From Calidifontibacillus erzurumensis (lineage in GTDB: Bacteria; Bacillota; Bacilli; Bacillales; Bacillaceae_J), in assembly GCF_013303125.1 (NCBI RefSeq), contig NZ_JABTTE010000014.1, positions 1 through 64,000 of the forward strand: a DNA stretch of 64,000 nucleotides, given 5' to 3'. Every line of letters begins with the position of its first letter. The stretch's first letter is position 1. Both the position numbers and the translations under genes were made by a program. Below the pieces are notes generated by a model. The model made no database searches, was not told the origin of the DNA, and worked only from the letters and a program-made list of their open reading frames with translations. Below are positions 17,443 to 25,912 of the stretch, piece after piece.

Positions 17443-17646
17443 TTATTGGCCTCTTTGTCGGCGAATTGTAACTTGTTCACCCCCGATACCCCAATTATCC
17501 GTATCAACCTCATCAATCACAACGACTGTTGTTTGCGGATTTTTCCCTAACACATCTCTAAGAAGGTTTGTTACTCCTTCAATCAATTGTTTTTTCTGCT
17601 CCGATGTTACCCCTTCTTTTGTTATTTTAATGTTCACATATGGCAT
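17443..17646 (-). CDS. 4-oxalocrotonate tautomerase family protein
   Basis: 67-residue small tautomerase. After removal of Met the chain starts with the catalytic Pro1 (PYVNIKITKEG), followed by the family's helix (EQKKQLIEGVTNLLRDVLG) and the second strand TTVVVIDEVDTDNWGIGG. Such enzymes form hexamers and shift double bonds of 2-oxo acids. The natural substrate is unknown (YwhB-like). A longer reading frame exists upstream, but Pro1 right after the ATG at 17646 and a GGAAG site settle the start. It converges on fdhF and shares its terminator. Confidence 0.92.
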   Translation of the reverse strand: MPYVNIKITKEGVTSEQKKQLIEGVTNLLRDVLGKNPQTTVVVIDEVDTDNWGIGGEQVTIRRQRGQ

Positions 17647-17815
17647 TGAATCAATCTTCCTTTCATAATGAAAAATTTGATATAATAGCACTATAATTAT
17701 ATAGATTACATGATAGTTATACATAAGAAAATAACTAGTCTTCAAATCTATTAATATTTCTCTTTTTTAAGTTATTGGTAATTAGACAACTAAAAGATTG
17801 ACATGAGGTGACAAA

Positions 17816-18610
17816 ATGGATCGGACTTCTCTAATTGGTATTATCCTAGGATTTTTTGCAGTTGGAGCAGGGATGATTTTAAAAGGTATTCATCCTAGTA
17901 TATTGATTAACCCTGCAGCCATATTAATCATCATTGTTGGAACAATTGCTTCTGTATTAATTGCTTTCCCTACCAATGAAATTAAAAATCTACCGGCTTT
18001 ATTGAAAGCTGTTTTTCGTGAACAAAAACTTACATCCCAAGAAGAATATATTAAAATGTTTGTGGAATTTGCTGCTTTAGCTCGCAAGGAAGGATTATTG
18101 TCATTAGAGGCGAGAGTTGCTGAACTCGATGATCATTTTTTAAAGAATGGTTTAAACCTTGCTATAGATGGACAAAGTCCTGAATTTATTCGGGACGTGA
18201 TGATGGAAGAAATCGAAGCGATGGAAGAAAGGCATCAAGCAAATGCAGCAATTTTCTCACAAGCAGGTACATATGCACCTACACTCGGGGTGTTAGGCGC
18301 TGTTTTAGGATTAATAGCTGCTTTAGGAAACATGGAAGATATTGAAGCACTTGGACATGCAATTGCTGCAGCTTTCGTTGCTACTTTAATGGGGATTTTT
18401 TCAGGTTATGTCCTTTGGCATCCATTTGCCAATAAATTAAGAAGAAAATCAAAACAAGAAGTTAAAATAAAAAAATTAATTGTTGAAGGTGTACTATCTG
18501 TTCAAGAAGGACAAGCCCCTGCAATCATTCAGCAAAAACTTGCTTCCTACTTGCCAATTCATCGTAGAATTGAATTTTTATCACAAGGAGAAAAACAAGA
18601 TGCGCAATAA
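17816..18610 (+). CDS. motA: Flagellar motor stator protein MotA
   Basis: 264-residue stator subunit with four membrane helices: two at the N-terminus (about 1-50) and two near 150-205, with the conserved GTYAPTLGVLGAVLGLIAAL helix and the cytoplasmic loop (EFAALARKEGLLSLEARV) that contacts FliG. It is closely similar to B. subtilis MotA from the first residues (MDRTSLIGIILGF). It forms a proton channel with MotB, encoded next with an 11-nt overlap. The start follows TGAGGTGA. No sigma-D promoter was evident to me upstream. Confidence 0.95.
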   Translation: MDRTSLIGIILGFFAVGAGMILKGIHPSILINPAAILIIIVGTIASVLIAFPTNEIKNLPALLKAVFREQKLTSQEEYIKMFVEFAALARKEGLLSLEARVAELDDHFLKNGLNLAIDGQSPEFIRDVMMEEIEAMEERHQANAAIFSQAGTYAPTLGVLGAVLGLIAALGNMEDIEALGHAIAAAFVATLMGIFSGYVLWHPFANKLRRKSKQEVKIKKLIVEGVLSVQEGQAPAIIQQKLASYLPIHRRIEFLSQGEKQDAQ

Positions 18611-19376
18611 AAAGCAGAAGCAAAATGAAGACCATATGGATGAAACTTGGCTCATACCTTATGCAGACTTATTAACATTATTACTTGCCCTTTTTATTGT
18701 TCTTTTTGCGATGAGTTCAATCGATTTATCGAAATTTTCACAAATGGCCCGTTCTTTTAATAGCACTTTCCAAGGAGGAACGGGGGTCATGCAATACCCT
18801 AGCCCCTTCCCGCAAGATGATGTGGAAGGGATCGAAAATAAAAAAGTGAAAATCAAAAATAATGAACAAAAGAAACTATACGAACAGGCACTGTTAGAGC
18901 AACAACAGATGATTGAGTTAAAGGAAAAAATTGATACATATATTCAATCAAAAAATCTTTCTGTTCAACTAAATACATCTTTATCTGATGAAGGCTTAAT
19001 GCTTACGCTCAGGAATGATATTCTTTTTGATTCCGGAACCGCTGATGTGAAGCCTGAATATTATCAGGTCGCAAGAGAAATATCACAATTGCTAGAGATG
19101 GAAGAACCAAGGGAAATTATTATTAGCGGTCATACAGACAATGTACCTATTCATAACGCTCAATTTGATTCAAACTGGCATTTAAGTGTTATGCGTGCAG
19201 TCAACTTCATGAAAATTTTATTGGAAAATGAAAATTTAAATGCCAAATGGTTTAGCGCAAAAGGATATGGGGAATTTCGCCCGATCGCTTCAAACGCAAC
19301 CCCTGAGGGAAGAGCTGCCAACCGTCGGGTTGAAATACTAATTAAAGCAATTAAAAATGAAGAAACTTCCAACTAA
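18600..19376 (+). CDS. motB: Flagellar motor stator protein MotB
   Basis: 258-residue partner of MotA. A short basic cytoplasmic tail leads to a single helix with the proton-carrying Asp (PYADLLTLLLALFIVLFAM). A plug/linker region follows, and the C-terminal OmpA-like peptidoglycan-binding domain has SGHTDNVPIHNAQFDSNWHLS and AANRRVEI. I start it at ATG 18600 (AAGGAG 10 nt upstream), overlapping motA, instead of an upstream in-frame codon inside motA. The length equals B. subtilis MotB within a few residues. Confidence 0.95.
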   Translation: MRNKKQKQNEDHMDETWLIPYADLLTLLLALFIVLFAMSSIDLSKFSQMARSFNSTFQGGTGVMQYPSPFPQDDVEGIENKKVKIKNNEQKKLYEQALLEQQQMIELKEKIDTYIQSKNLSVQLNTSLSDEGLMLTLRNDILFDSGTADVKPEYYQVAREISQLLEMEEPREIIISGHTDNVPIHNAQFDSNWHLSVMRAVNFMKILLENENLNAKWFSAKGYGEFRPIASNATPEGRAANRRVEILIKAIKNEETSN

Positions 19377-19397
19377 ATTAACTTTGTGATCAAAGGT

Positions 19398-19429
19398 AAA
19401 GGTGCATGAGTTTTTCATGCACCTTTTTC
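19398..19429 (+). terminator. Terminator of motAB
   Basis: AAAGGTGCATGA (19398-19409) pairs with TCATGCACCTTT (19415-19426) with a 5-nt loop and a T run. Confidence 0.88.
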
Positions 19430-19536
19430 TATAACTTTCTCTACTCAGCCTATCCCCATATTTCAAAAAATCCATTTGAAGAAACCTGGACAAATTTGCT
19501 CGCCTATTTCTTTAATAATAATCATCAAACATATGA

Positions 19537-21291
19537 TTAAATTCCTGGTTCATGATCACGTAATCCATAACTGAAAATGCCAGTCGGTGTAACGGTTCCT
19601 TCAATTTTCTTAACTAAGTTTCCATCCGGAGTATAAACGAGTACACAATTTCCTTCCCACAGGGCAACATAGACGAACTTTCCATCTTTAGTAAACTCAG
19701 GATGAACAGAACGAGCAGTTTTAGGGTCTAATCCAGCGTCTTTTGCAGTATCAATTTCTTTATATATTTCTAACGTTTCTTTATTTATGATAAACATTTT
19801 GTGCCAGTTCGGTTCAAACGCGATATCTACCCAAACATATTTGGAAGCTTCACCTAATCCCTCAATGCCGTTATAAGCCCGAATAAATAATGAACCGCCG
19901 TTTTCACCAGGTTTTCCTAATGGTACTTGTTTATATAGTTCAAAGGTTTTGCCTTTTTGTTTATAGAATGATACAAGGTTTGTACCAATAGCTGGTGTTG
20001 CATATAATACTCCATGTTTTTCTGTATGAACGACTGCACCAGGTCCTGGATGTGGTTTTACCCCTCCAGGCATTTGAGACACAAGTTTTCCTTCTTTCAC
20101 GTCGACAACTGCCATTAAACCATCATCTAGTTTTGACGGATCTAGCAAACTAGGTTTTGTATTATCACCTTGCGCAGCAATAAAGAAATAGCGGCCTGAA
20201 TCATCAAAGAATGCATCATGTAAAATACGCCCTACACCGCCAACGTCATGAATGATTGGGAAGCCTTTTTCTGCACCTTCTTTAGACGTGTCAATCACCC
20301 AGACATGACCTGCCTCTTTAAGGGCGACAACAAACATATCTTTTCCATCGATAACGGTGTCAAGAATTGCAGCTGCGCGGCTTTGACTTCCATCGATGCC
20401 AACCATTTGCCCATCAGGGTCAACGGCATACGTTGGAATGACTTTCAAAGGCTCTAAATTTTTATTTACAATTACAACAGTACCAGGCAAATAGTTCGTG
20501 ACAGCTATATATTCTCCATCACGCGTTACTGCAACCCCGCGAGAATCCAATCCAACGCGGACTTTACGCACTGTTTTGAACGAATACATATCAACCTTAA
20601 ATAACCAACCATCTCGACCGATTCCATACATAAAACGGCCTTCCGGGGTATCGCTTGGTCCAAATTGAATCGTGTGGGTCCGGTATGAACCATCGATATG
20701 TCCTAACAATTCATGATTTTTCCCATCTAAAACAGCATATTTTCTAGTTTCTCGTTCCATTGCAACCATTAAATCCCCGATTTCGATTTTGCCAGGATCC
20801 CAAGCTGTAGGTGTATCTGGTAATGTTGATTCGTCGTTAACGACTTCTAAAGTAGCTTTTGCATCTTCCAATGACCATGTTTGTGCTTCAAGGGCAACAG
20901 GTGTTTTTAAATATTCTATTAATTGTTTAATCGTTTCATCTTCCGAATTATCTTTTGATACTGTATCAAACGGAGGCATTGGAGTACCTGCACGTCCATT
21001 TTTGATAATGTCGAAAATTTCTTCTTCACTCATTGATGTAAATAACCGATCTGGCAAAAGGTTAGGCCCAAGTGCACCTAATCGTGTCTGTCCATGGCAT
21101 CCCCCACAGCTATCCACATAAAGCTTTTCAATGGCAAAAGTTGATGCAGTTGTACTTATTGCAGTTTCTTCCATAGGTGCTGGCGGTACTTGAGTTTTGT
21201 CTTTTGGAGGCGCGGCATTTTGAGAACAACCACCTAATAATATCGCTGAAGTAAAAGCTAGCACTAACATCTTTTTTGCTGACTTCAACAC
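19537..21291 (-). CDS. Lipoprotein cytochrome c-d1 (NirS/NirN-like) with atypical active site
   Basis: 584-residue exported lipoprotein. The signal ends in LLGGC (Cys22). A cytochrome c domain (about 50-135) has CGGCH (C62, C65, H66) and a candidate axial Met105 (TPMPPF). Residues about 165-584 form an eight-bladed d1-type propeller ending TPTGIFSYG, as in NirS/NirN. The presumed proximal d1 ligand is kept (RTHTIQF, His206). Both distal histidines of Paracoccus NirS seem replaced: the SHYRPEF region reads LDTVIDGKDMF, and SHRYF reads SGRYF (Gly366). It may be a nitrite reductase variant or a NirN-like dehydrogenase. The start is GTG 21291, 7 nt after GGGAGG. It has an Fnr-type promoter. Confidence 0.85.
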   Translation of the reverse strand: MLKSAKKMLVLAFTSAILLGGCSQNAAPPKDKTQVPPAPMEETAISTTASTFAIEKLYVDSCGGCHGQTRLGALGPNLLPDRLFTSMSEEEIFDIIKNGRAGTPMPPFDTVSKDNSEDETIKQLIEYLKTPVALEAQTWSLEDAKATLEVVNDESTLPDTPTAWDPGKIEIGDLMVAMERETRKYAVLDGKNHELLGHIDGSYRTHTIQFGPSDTPEGRFMYGIGRDGWLFKVDMYSFKTVRKVRVGLDSRGVAVTRDGEYIAVTNYLPGTVVIVNKNLEPLKVIPTYAVDPDGQMVGIDGSQSRAAAILDTVIDGKDMFVVALKEAGHVWVIDTSKEGAEKGFPIIHDVGGVGRILHDAFFDDSGRYFFIAAQGDNTKPSLLDPSKLDDGLMAVVDVKEGKLVSQMPGGVKPHPGPGAVVHTEKHGVLYATPAIGTNLVSFYKQKGKTFELYKQVPLGKPGENGGSLFIRAYNGIEGLGEASKYVWVDIAFEPNWHKMFIINKETLEIYKEIDTAKDAGLDPKTARSVHPEFTKDGKFVYVALWEGNCVLVYTPDGNLVKKIEGTVTPTGIFSYGLRDHEPGI

Positions 21292-21445
21292 AAAATTTCC
21301 TCCCAAATGATAGTGTTATTGTAAGCGTTTTAATTAAGATACAATCAAACGATGGAATCTTATATATTCCCCCCTTTTCGAAGTGTACAAGGTAAATACG
21401 ATAATAAATGTATAAATCTTCAAGAAATTATTTACCTTACATAAA

Positions 21446-21488
21446 ATTTAACAAACAAATATTTTTAATACTCGTGAAGATCATCACG
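21446..21488 (-). promoter_or_regulatory. Fnr-type class II promoter of the cd1-like gene
   Basis: CGTGA-AGATCA-TCACG (21473-21488) is a symmetric Fnr/Crp-type dyad. On the minus strand TTAAAT (21451-21446) follows after 21 nt, as at the qNor and narG promoters. The -10 match is only 4/6, so confidence rests on the repeated geometry. Confidence 0.6.
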
Positions 21489-21602
21489 TTTTTTGAGTGT
21501 TCAAATAATTGTCAATACTCTAAATTTATTAATAAATAATTTTTTCACAGTATATACCGGCCTAATAAGAAGAAACTACCCGTACCAAAAAGCAAACGAA
21601 GT

Positions 21603-21638
21603 ACAAAAAAACTGAGTAAGGAAAACATCCCACTCAGT
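21603..21638 (-). terminator. Terminator downstream of the ResA-like gene
   Basis: ACTGAGT (21611-21617) pairs with ACTCAGT (21632-21638), followed on the minus strand by T7. It separates this transcript from the cd1-like gene. Confidence 0.8.
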
Positions 21639-21735
21639 CCATCTTTCACTTTTGAAACTCGATTTTCACTTTTGCTCTAGCTTTCAATTTATTACTTTTA
21701 GATTTGGAGAAAACTTTTGTGAAACTTATAAAATC

Positions 21736-22245
21736 TTATCTTTCAGCTTTTAACGTTGAAATTGTATCAAACAAGTGGTCTGCGGTTGTCGGTCCAACAA
21801 TTTTTTTGCGAATGATTCCATTTTCATCAATTATAAACGTTTCCGGTTGCCCGACAACATTATACTTTTCCGAAACTTTATTATCTTTATCTAATAAATA
21901 TAAAGAAGTAGATTTCATTTTTTCTTTGAAAGTTAATACGCGATTTTTGGGTTCACCCTTGTCAATGATGAGAAGTGAAATTTCTTTTCCATATTTTTGT
22001 TGGAATTTCTCCAATTCTTCAGCTTCATTGATACAAGGCTCGCACCATGTAGCAAAAAAATTAATAATTACGTAATGTCCTTGGTAGTTTGATAGTCTGT
22101 GGATGTTGCCAGTTGTATCTTCCAATTCAAAATCATAAGCTAGATCCCCGATTTCAACTGTTTTTGCCTCATTCATTCCCTTCGCTAAAAAGAAAAAAAT
22201 GACAGCAATTAAGATTAAAACAAAAATTTTCACCACTCTATTCAT
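21736..22245 (-). CDS. Membrane-anchored thiol-disulfide oxidoreductase (ResA/CcmG-like)
   Basis: 169-residue thioredoxin-fold protein with one N-terminal membrane anchor (about 5-22) and the active site WCEPC in NFFATWCEPCINEAEEL; the cis-Pro lies in VGQPETFII. ResA/CcmG proteins reduce apocytochrome CxxCH cysteines outside the membrane before haem attachment. Its place between the CcmAB-like genes and a c-type cytochrome gene fits that job. The start is uncertain: ATG 22245 is used, but a TTG at 22251 has better spacing to AGAGGTG. It ends before its own terminator. Confidence 0.88.
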   Translation of the reverse strand: MNRVVKIFVLILIAVIFFFLAKGMNEAKTVEIGDLAYDFELEDTTGNIHRLSNYQGHYVIINFFATWCEPCINEAEELEKFQQKYGKEISLLIIDKGEPKNRVLTFKEKMKSTSLYLLDKDNKVSEKYNVVGQPETFIIDENGIIRKKIVGPTTADHLFDTISTLKAER

Positions 22246-22389
22246 TTTCAATATCAAGCACCTCTTAAAACCATCTATGTCGTTTCATTATATTAGCCTT
22301 CAGTGTCCATTCAATACCGAGAATAATAAGTAAAATTTAGTTTATGCAACTTCAAATGTACATTTTTTTCATTTAAAATAGTTAAATTT

Positions 22390-23073
22390 TTAAACTTCTA
22401 AAATATATTCAAAAAGAATGAAACAGAGTACAAAAAATACAATGTCATAAGCTGCTATTAGGTTTATCCACGAATAAACACTTGAAATATTTTCAGCATT
22501 CATAAGAACTATTTTTGTCGCCTGTACACCGGCAATTAATACAGGGCTTGCGACAGGAAACAAAATAATTGGCAGCAGCATTTCACTACTTTTTGCATTC
22601 ACCGATAAAGCTGCCAAAAAAGTACCAACACATAAAAATCCTAACGTTCCAAGGAGTAAAATAAATATAAACATCAATAAATTACCTACTAATTTAAAAT
22701 CAAACAAAATAAACAAAAGCGGTACTGAAATTATTTGCATGAAAGCGACTAGAATAAAATTAGCTATTAACTTACCAAGATAAATACTCGAAGGATCGAT
22801 TGGTGCTATTATTAAACCATTTAAACACCCATTCATCTGTTCCCCAATAAACGACCGATTTAATCCTAGAATGCCGGAAAAAATGGTGATGATCCATATC
22901 AGACCAGGAATTACAGCCTTGACAGTTTGATTGGCTGGGTCAAATGCAAAACTGAAAGCAACGATCACAAGCGCTGAAAATATTAGCATCGCACTAATCA
23001 TTTGTTTTGTTTTCCATTCGGAATACAAATCTTTCCAAGTTATGAGCCATGCAGTTTTAAAAATTTTTTTCAT
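22390..23073 (-). CDS. ccmB: CcmB-like ABC exporter membrane subunit
   Basis: 227-residue protein with six membrane segments. The loop after the first pair (GLNRSFIGEQMNGCLNGLIIAP, here split by position about 70-91) followed by SSIYLGKLIANFI is the CcmB signature (E...G.L.GL..P....YLGK). CcmB with CcmA forms the haem-exporter-type ABC unit of cytochrome c maturation system I. The ATG at 23073 has AGGTGGG 5 nt upstream and overlaps the ccmA 3' end by 17 nt. System I is unusual in Firmicutes, which use ResBC, and no ccmC/E/F/H is present, so the cargo is open. Confidence 0.82.
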   Translation of the reverse strand: MKKIFKTAWLITWKDLYSEWKTKQMISAMLIFSALVIVAFSFAFDPANQTVKAVIPGLIWIITIFSGILGLNRSFIGEQMNGCLNGLIIAPIDPSSIYLGKLIANFILVAFMQIISVPLLFILFDFKLVGNLLMFIFILLLGTLGFLCVGTFLAALSVNAKSSEMLLPIILFPVASPVLIAGVQATKIVLMNAENISSVYSWINLIAAYDIVFFVLCFILFEYILEV

Positions 23074-23770
23074 CGGAGCCCACCTGTGCGAAATATTTTT
23101 CAAAAATTAAATTAACTTTTTGCTCAGACACTGGGAAATCATCAATGATCGTCCCATCTTTCATAAATAGTATACGGTCACATAGATGAAAGGCTTCTTT
23201 GAGATCATGTGTGACCATAATAATTGTTGCACCACGCTTTTTCATTTTTGATATGAAACGATTTAATATTTGAATAGCCTGCTGGTCTAGACTAGTATGC
23301 GGTTCATCTAAAAGTAATATATCCGGGTCATGGATCAATGCTCGAGCAATGTTCAACCTTTGGATCATTCCCCTAGAAAACGAACGAACAGGTTCGTGCA
23401 TAAAATATGCTAATCCAACTTCTCTAATGAGACCTTTTACTTTTCTTTCCTCTACTTCAAAACCGTATAATTTTGCAAAAAATTTCAAGTTCTCAAGTGG
23501 GGAAAAATGATCATATAAAAAACTATCATGGGACAAAAATCCAATTTTATTTTTTATTTCTAATGGGTGTTCTTTTAGCTGCTTTCCAAAAATTTTTATT
23601 CTTCCTGAAGATGGTTTCATCAATCCGCTGATTATATTTAATACGGTACTCTTTCCAGCACCATTTGGCCCTATTAATCCAATAGTCTCTCCTTGTTTTA
23701 TTTGAAGATTGATATTGCGTAGGATTGCTTTTTCACCAATCGTTTTATTTATACCTTCAATAACTATCAA
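23057..23770 (-). CDS. ccmA: CcmA-like ABC transporter ATP-binding protein
   Basis: 237-residue ATPase with Walker A GPNGAGKST, signature SFSRGMIQRLNIARAL, Walker B ILLLDEPHTSLD and the H-loop VTHDL. The signature variant FSRGM is common in CcmA. It drives the CcmB-like permease encoded next (overlapping). It starts at a TTG (23770) with AAGGGGG 8 nt upstream. First gene of ccmA-ccmB-resA-like. I found no clear promoter in the 290 bp upstream. A generic ABC-2 exporter is the alternative, but the pairing with CcmB favours the haem or cofactor type. Confidence 0.85.
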   Translation of the reverse strand: MIVIEGINKTIGEKAILRNINLQIKQGETIGLIGPNGAGKSTVLNIISGLMKPSSGRIKIFGKQLKEHPLEIKNKIGFLSHDSFLYDHFSPLENLKFFAKLYGFEVEERKVKGLIREVGLAYFMHEPVRSFSRGMIQRLNIARALIHDPDILLLDEPHTSLDQQAIQILNRFISKMKKRGATIIMVTHDLKEAFHLCDRILFMKDGTIIDDFPVSEQKVNLIFEKYFAQVGSDEKNF

Positions 23771-23996
23771 CGGGCAAGCCCCCTTTCAGGCGATGAATGT
23801 AGCAAGGTTATTTATATTTCTTAAATTAAAATTTTTCCTACCGAAAAAACCTACGAGCAATAGTATATAGTATATCTAAGAATATATCACTATAGCTCAT
23901 AAACATATTTCACTTCTTTTATATTTAAAGGTAATTTTCAAATTGAAAAATTGTCTTTATATCTATAAATTTTAATTTGCATTTTCCCAATTAAAT

Positions 23997-24036
23997 AGGA
24001 CGACTACTAAGTTGATTAATAACTTAGTGCCGCCCT
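23997..24036 (-). terminator. Probable terminator after sirB
   Basis: An imperfect stem (AGGACGACTACTAAGTT against AACTTAGTGCCGCCCT) with loop GATTAAT lies directly past the sirB stop. The T tract on the minus strand is weak. Confidence 0.5.
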
Positions 24037-24061
24037 AATCTTTAATATTAAAGTAATCATT

Positions 24062-24811
24062 TTAAATAGCTATTTCATCACTTTTCAAGTCTATTTTAGT
24101 TGATTCAACAAATATATTTTCCATAGTAGAATGTGTGCTTAATGGATCTGTAATTAAAATATCTTTGCCTAACTTTTGCAATTTGTTAACTTGCTTTTTT
24201 ACAAGATTGTATAAAAATCCTGGGAATAATAAATAAGGAACAACGATAATTTTACTCTCTTCATCTTTTAAAACTTGTTCCAACCCTTGTTCCAAGTTAG
24301 GCTCAGCTTTTGCTAAATAACATATTGTCACTTGTTTCGTTTCTAAGCGGAGTTTAATTCCTTTCACTATTTCTTGATAAAGGGGCTGAATGGTTTCGTC
24401 GCTTCCACCGACTCCGACGATCAAGACAGATGAGTGTTGTGAAAATTTTCCACCCTTATTTTTTATTAGACCGCATACGGCATCAAGTATTTCTTTTTGA
24501 ACACCGAGCGAGTCCTTCATTGTAACTTTAACCGTTGGATACTTCCTCTTTACCTCTTCTAATGCGTTCGGAATGTCTATTTTAATATGACCTGCTGGAA
24601 GAAGAAATAAAGGAACAACGGTAATTTCAGTTGCTCCTTTCTCCACACAACGCTGAAAACCTTCTGCTATATTTGGTTCCGCTAATTTGAGAAAACAAAT
24701 TTCTTGAATTGGCACACTATTCTTTTCGATAATTCTTTGCAAAAATAATTTTATTTCTTCCAATTCTTTTTTTAACCATGTGCCATGTGCAATATATAAA
24801 ATTGCTTTCAT
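24062..24811 (-). CDS. sirB: Sirohydrochlorin ferrochelatase
   Basis: 249-residue CbiX/SirB-type chelatase that inserts Fe2+ into sirohydrochlorin, the last step to sirohaem for sulfite reductase. Two repeated halves are visible, each starting with a beta strand: ILYIAHGT with the metal-binding His8 region, and VLIVGVGG. The matching second-half motifs are VVPLFLLPAGHIKIDIP and VVPYLLFPGFLYN. Start ATG 24811 has AGGAG 9 nt before. It is preceded by yezD under a common promoter. Confidence 0.9.
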   Translation of the reverse strand: MKAILYIAHGTWLKKELEEIKLFLQRIIEKNSVPIQEICFLKLAEPNIAEGFQRCVEKGATEITVVPLFLLPAGHIKIDIPNALEEVKRKYPTVKVTMKDSLGVQKEILDAVCGLIKNKGGKFSQHSSVLIVGVGGSDETIQPLYQEIVKGIKLRLETKQVTICYLAKAEPNLEQGLEQVLKDEESKIIVVPYLLFPGFLYNLVKKQVNKLQKLGKDILITDPLSTHSTMENIFVESTKIDLKSDEIAI

Positions 24812-24864
24812 TGTTAACGACTCCTTCAACTCATCCATTACGAATGAGCTATTTGAAATAAAGT

Positions 24865-25038
24865 TTATGAACGGGATTGAGATTTATTGGATACGAGTCG
24901 TACCTTTTCGTTTTTTTCAATTTGGACAATCTTTTCATCTTGAACAACTAATGTTATCGACCCGTATTTCAATGATGAAAGCATTCTTTCAAGATGTTTA
25001 ATAATTTCATTCCATTCTTCCATCTTCAACTTAATCAT
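24865..25038 (-). CDS. yezD: YezD-like DUF2292 small protein
   Basis: 57-residue protein with the DUF2292 core: an amphipathic helix (EEWNEIIKHLERMLSSLKYG), then SITLVVQDEKIVQIEKNEKVRL. In B. subtilis yezD belongs to the sulfur-assimilation genes, and its location directly before sirB agrees. No function is known. The ATG at 25038 is very close to its AGAGGG site; TTG 25029 or ATG 25023 are possible real starts. The promoter TTGACA-N16-TATGAT lies just upstream. Confidence 0.8.
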   Translation of the reverse strand: MIKLKMEEWNEIIKHLERMLSSLKYGSITLVVQDEKIVQIEKNEKVRLVSNKSQSRS

Positions 25039-25060
25039 TCCCTCTTACTATGATGAATTA

Positions 25061-25088
25061 ATCATACCAAATTGATTGGAATTGTCAA
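25061..25088 (-). promoter_or_regulatory. Sigma-A promoter of yezD-sirB
   Basis: On the minus strand TTGACA (25088-25083), a 16-bp spacer and TATGAT (25066-25061). Near-consensus on both elements, placing the start about 15 nt ahead of yezD. It makes yezD-sirB a unit separate from the cysH operon. Confidence 0.75.
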
Positions 25089-25110
25089 CATTTTGTTCGT
25101 AATATTCTGA

Positions 25111-25887
25111 TTAAATAGAAAAACTAGAAGTGTTTTCATTAATTTGAAGGGTTTCAAACCAATTTAATTTTTCTCTCATTTGAACTACTTCACCAATTAT
25201 GATCATGCTTGGATTTGTGATTTTTTCTTTTGCAACAATATCGACGATCGACTGTAATGTCCCTACAACAGTTCGTTGAATATTCGTCGTTCCCCAATGA
25301 ATAAGGGCTACAGGGGTGTCTGGGCTTTTTCCGTATTGAAGCAACTGGTTTTGAATATAAGGAAGTTCACTCACACCCATATAAATGGCTAGGGTGTCTA
25401 CTCCCTTCGCCAGCGATTCCCATTTGATATCATCTTTTTCATTATTTTTTCGATGACCAGTTACGAAAGCTACTGATGATGAAAGTCCTCGGTGAGTGAC
25501 CGGAATTCCTGCATATGCTGGAGCAGCAATCCCAGATGTAATACCAGGCACAATTTCAAAAGGGATACCGTGCTTGACTAAAAATTCTGCTTCTTCCCCA
25601 CCACGTCCGAATACAAAAGGGTCCCCGCCTTTAAGCCTTGTGACAATTTTTCCTTTTTTTGCATATTTCACTAAAAAATGATTAATCGTTTCTTGTTGTA
25701 AAAAATGAGCTTGTGGAGATTTCCCGCAAAATTGCAATATTGCGTTTTCTTTTGCGTAAGTTAATAAATGTTCATTCACTAGCCGATCATACAAAATGAC
25801 GTCTGCTTCTTGAATACATTTTACCCCTTTAACTGTAATCAAATCTGGATCTCCAGGACCAGCACCGACCAAATATACTTTTCCCAA
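25111..25887 (-). CDS. sumT: Uroporphyrinogen-III C-methyltransferase
   Basis: 258-residue SAM-dependent enzyme making precorrin-2, the first step from uroporphyrinogen III to sirohaem. Family motifs are complete: GKVYLVGAGPGDPDLITVKG at the N-terminus, KGGDPFVFGRGGEEAEFL and GVPFEIVPGITS-like (GIPFEIVPGITSG) and PVTHRGLSSS. I place the start at TTG 25887 because GAGGTG lies 7 nt upstream and the chain then begins MGKVYLVGAG as in relatives; the longer frame upstream has no site. Last gene of the cysH operon. Confidence 0.94.
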   Translation of the reverse strand: MGKVYLVGAGPGDPDLITVKGVKCIQEADVILYDRLVNEHLLTYAKENAILQFCGKSPQAHFLQQETINHFLVKYAKKGKIVTRLKGGDPFVFGRGGEEAEFLVKHGIPFEIVPGITSGIAAPAYAGIPVTHRGLSSSVAFVTGHRKNNEKDDIKWESLAKGVDTLAIYMGVSELPYIQNQLLQYGKSPDTPVALIHWGTTNIQRTVVGTLQSIVDIVAKEKITNPSMIIIGEVVQMREKLNWFETLQINENTSSFSI

Positions 25888-25912
25888 TATTTTCACCTCA
25901 ATCTCCATAAGC

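Larger units (their letters stand above)
21292..21735. other. 444-bp intergenic region between the cd1-like and ResA-like genes
   Basis: No gene seen. It contains the terminator of the ResA-like gene (21603-21638), an Fnr-type promoter for the cd1-like gene (21446-21488) and a long AT-rich leader of about 148 nt with no structure I recognise. Confidence 0.6.
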
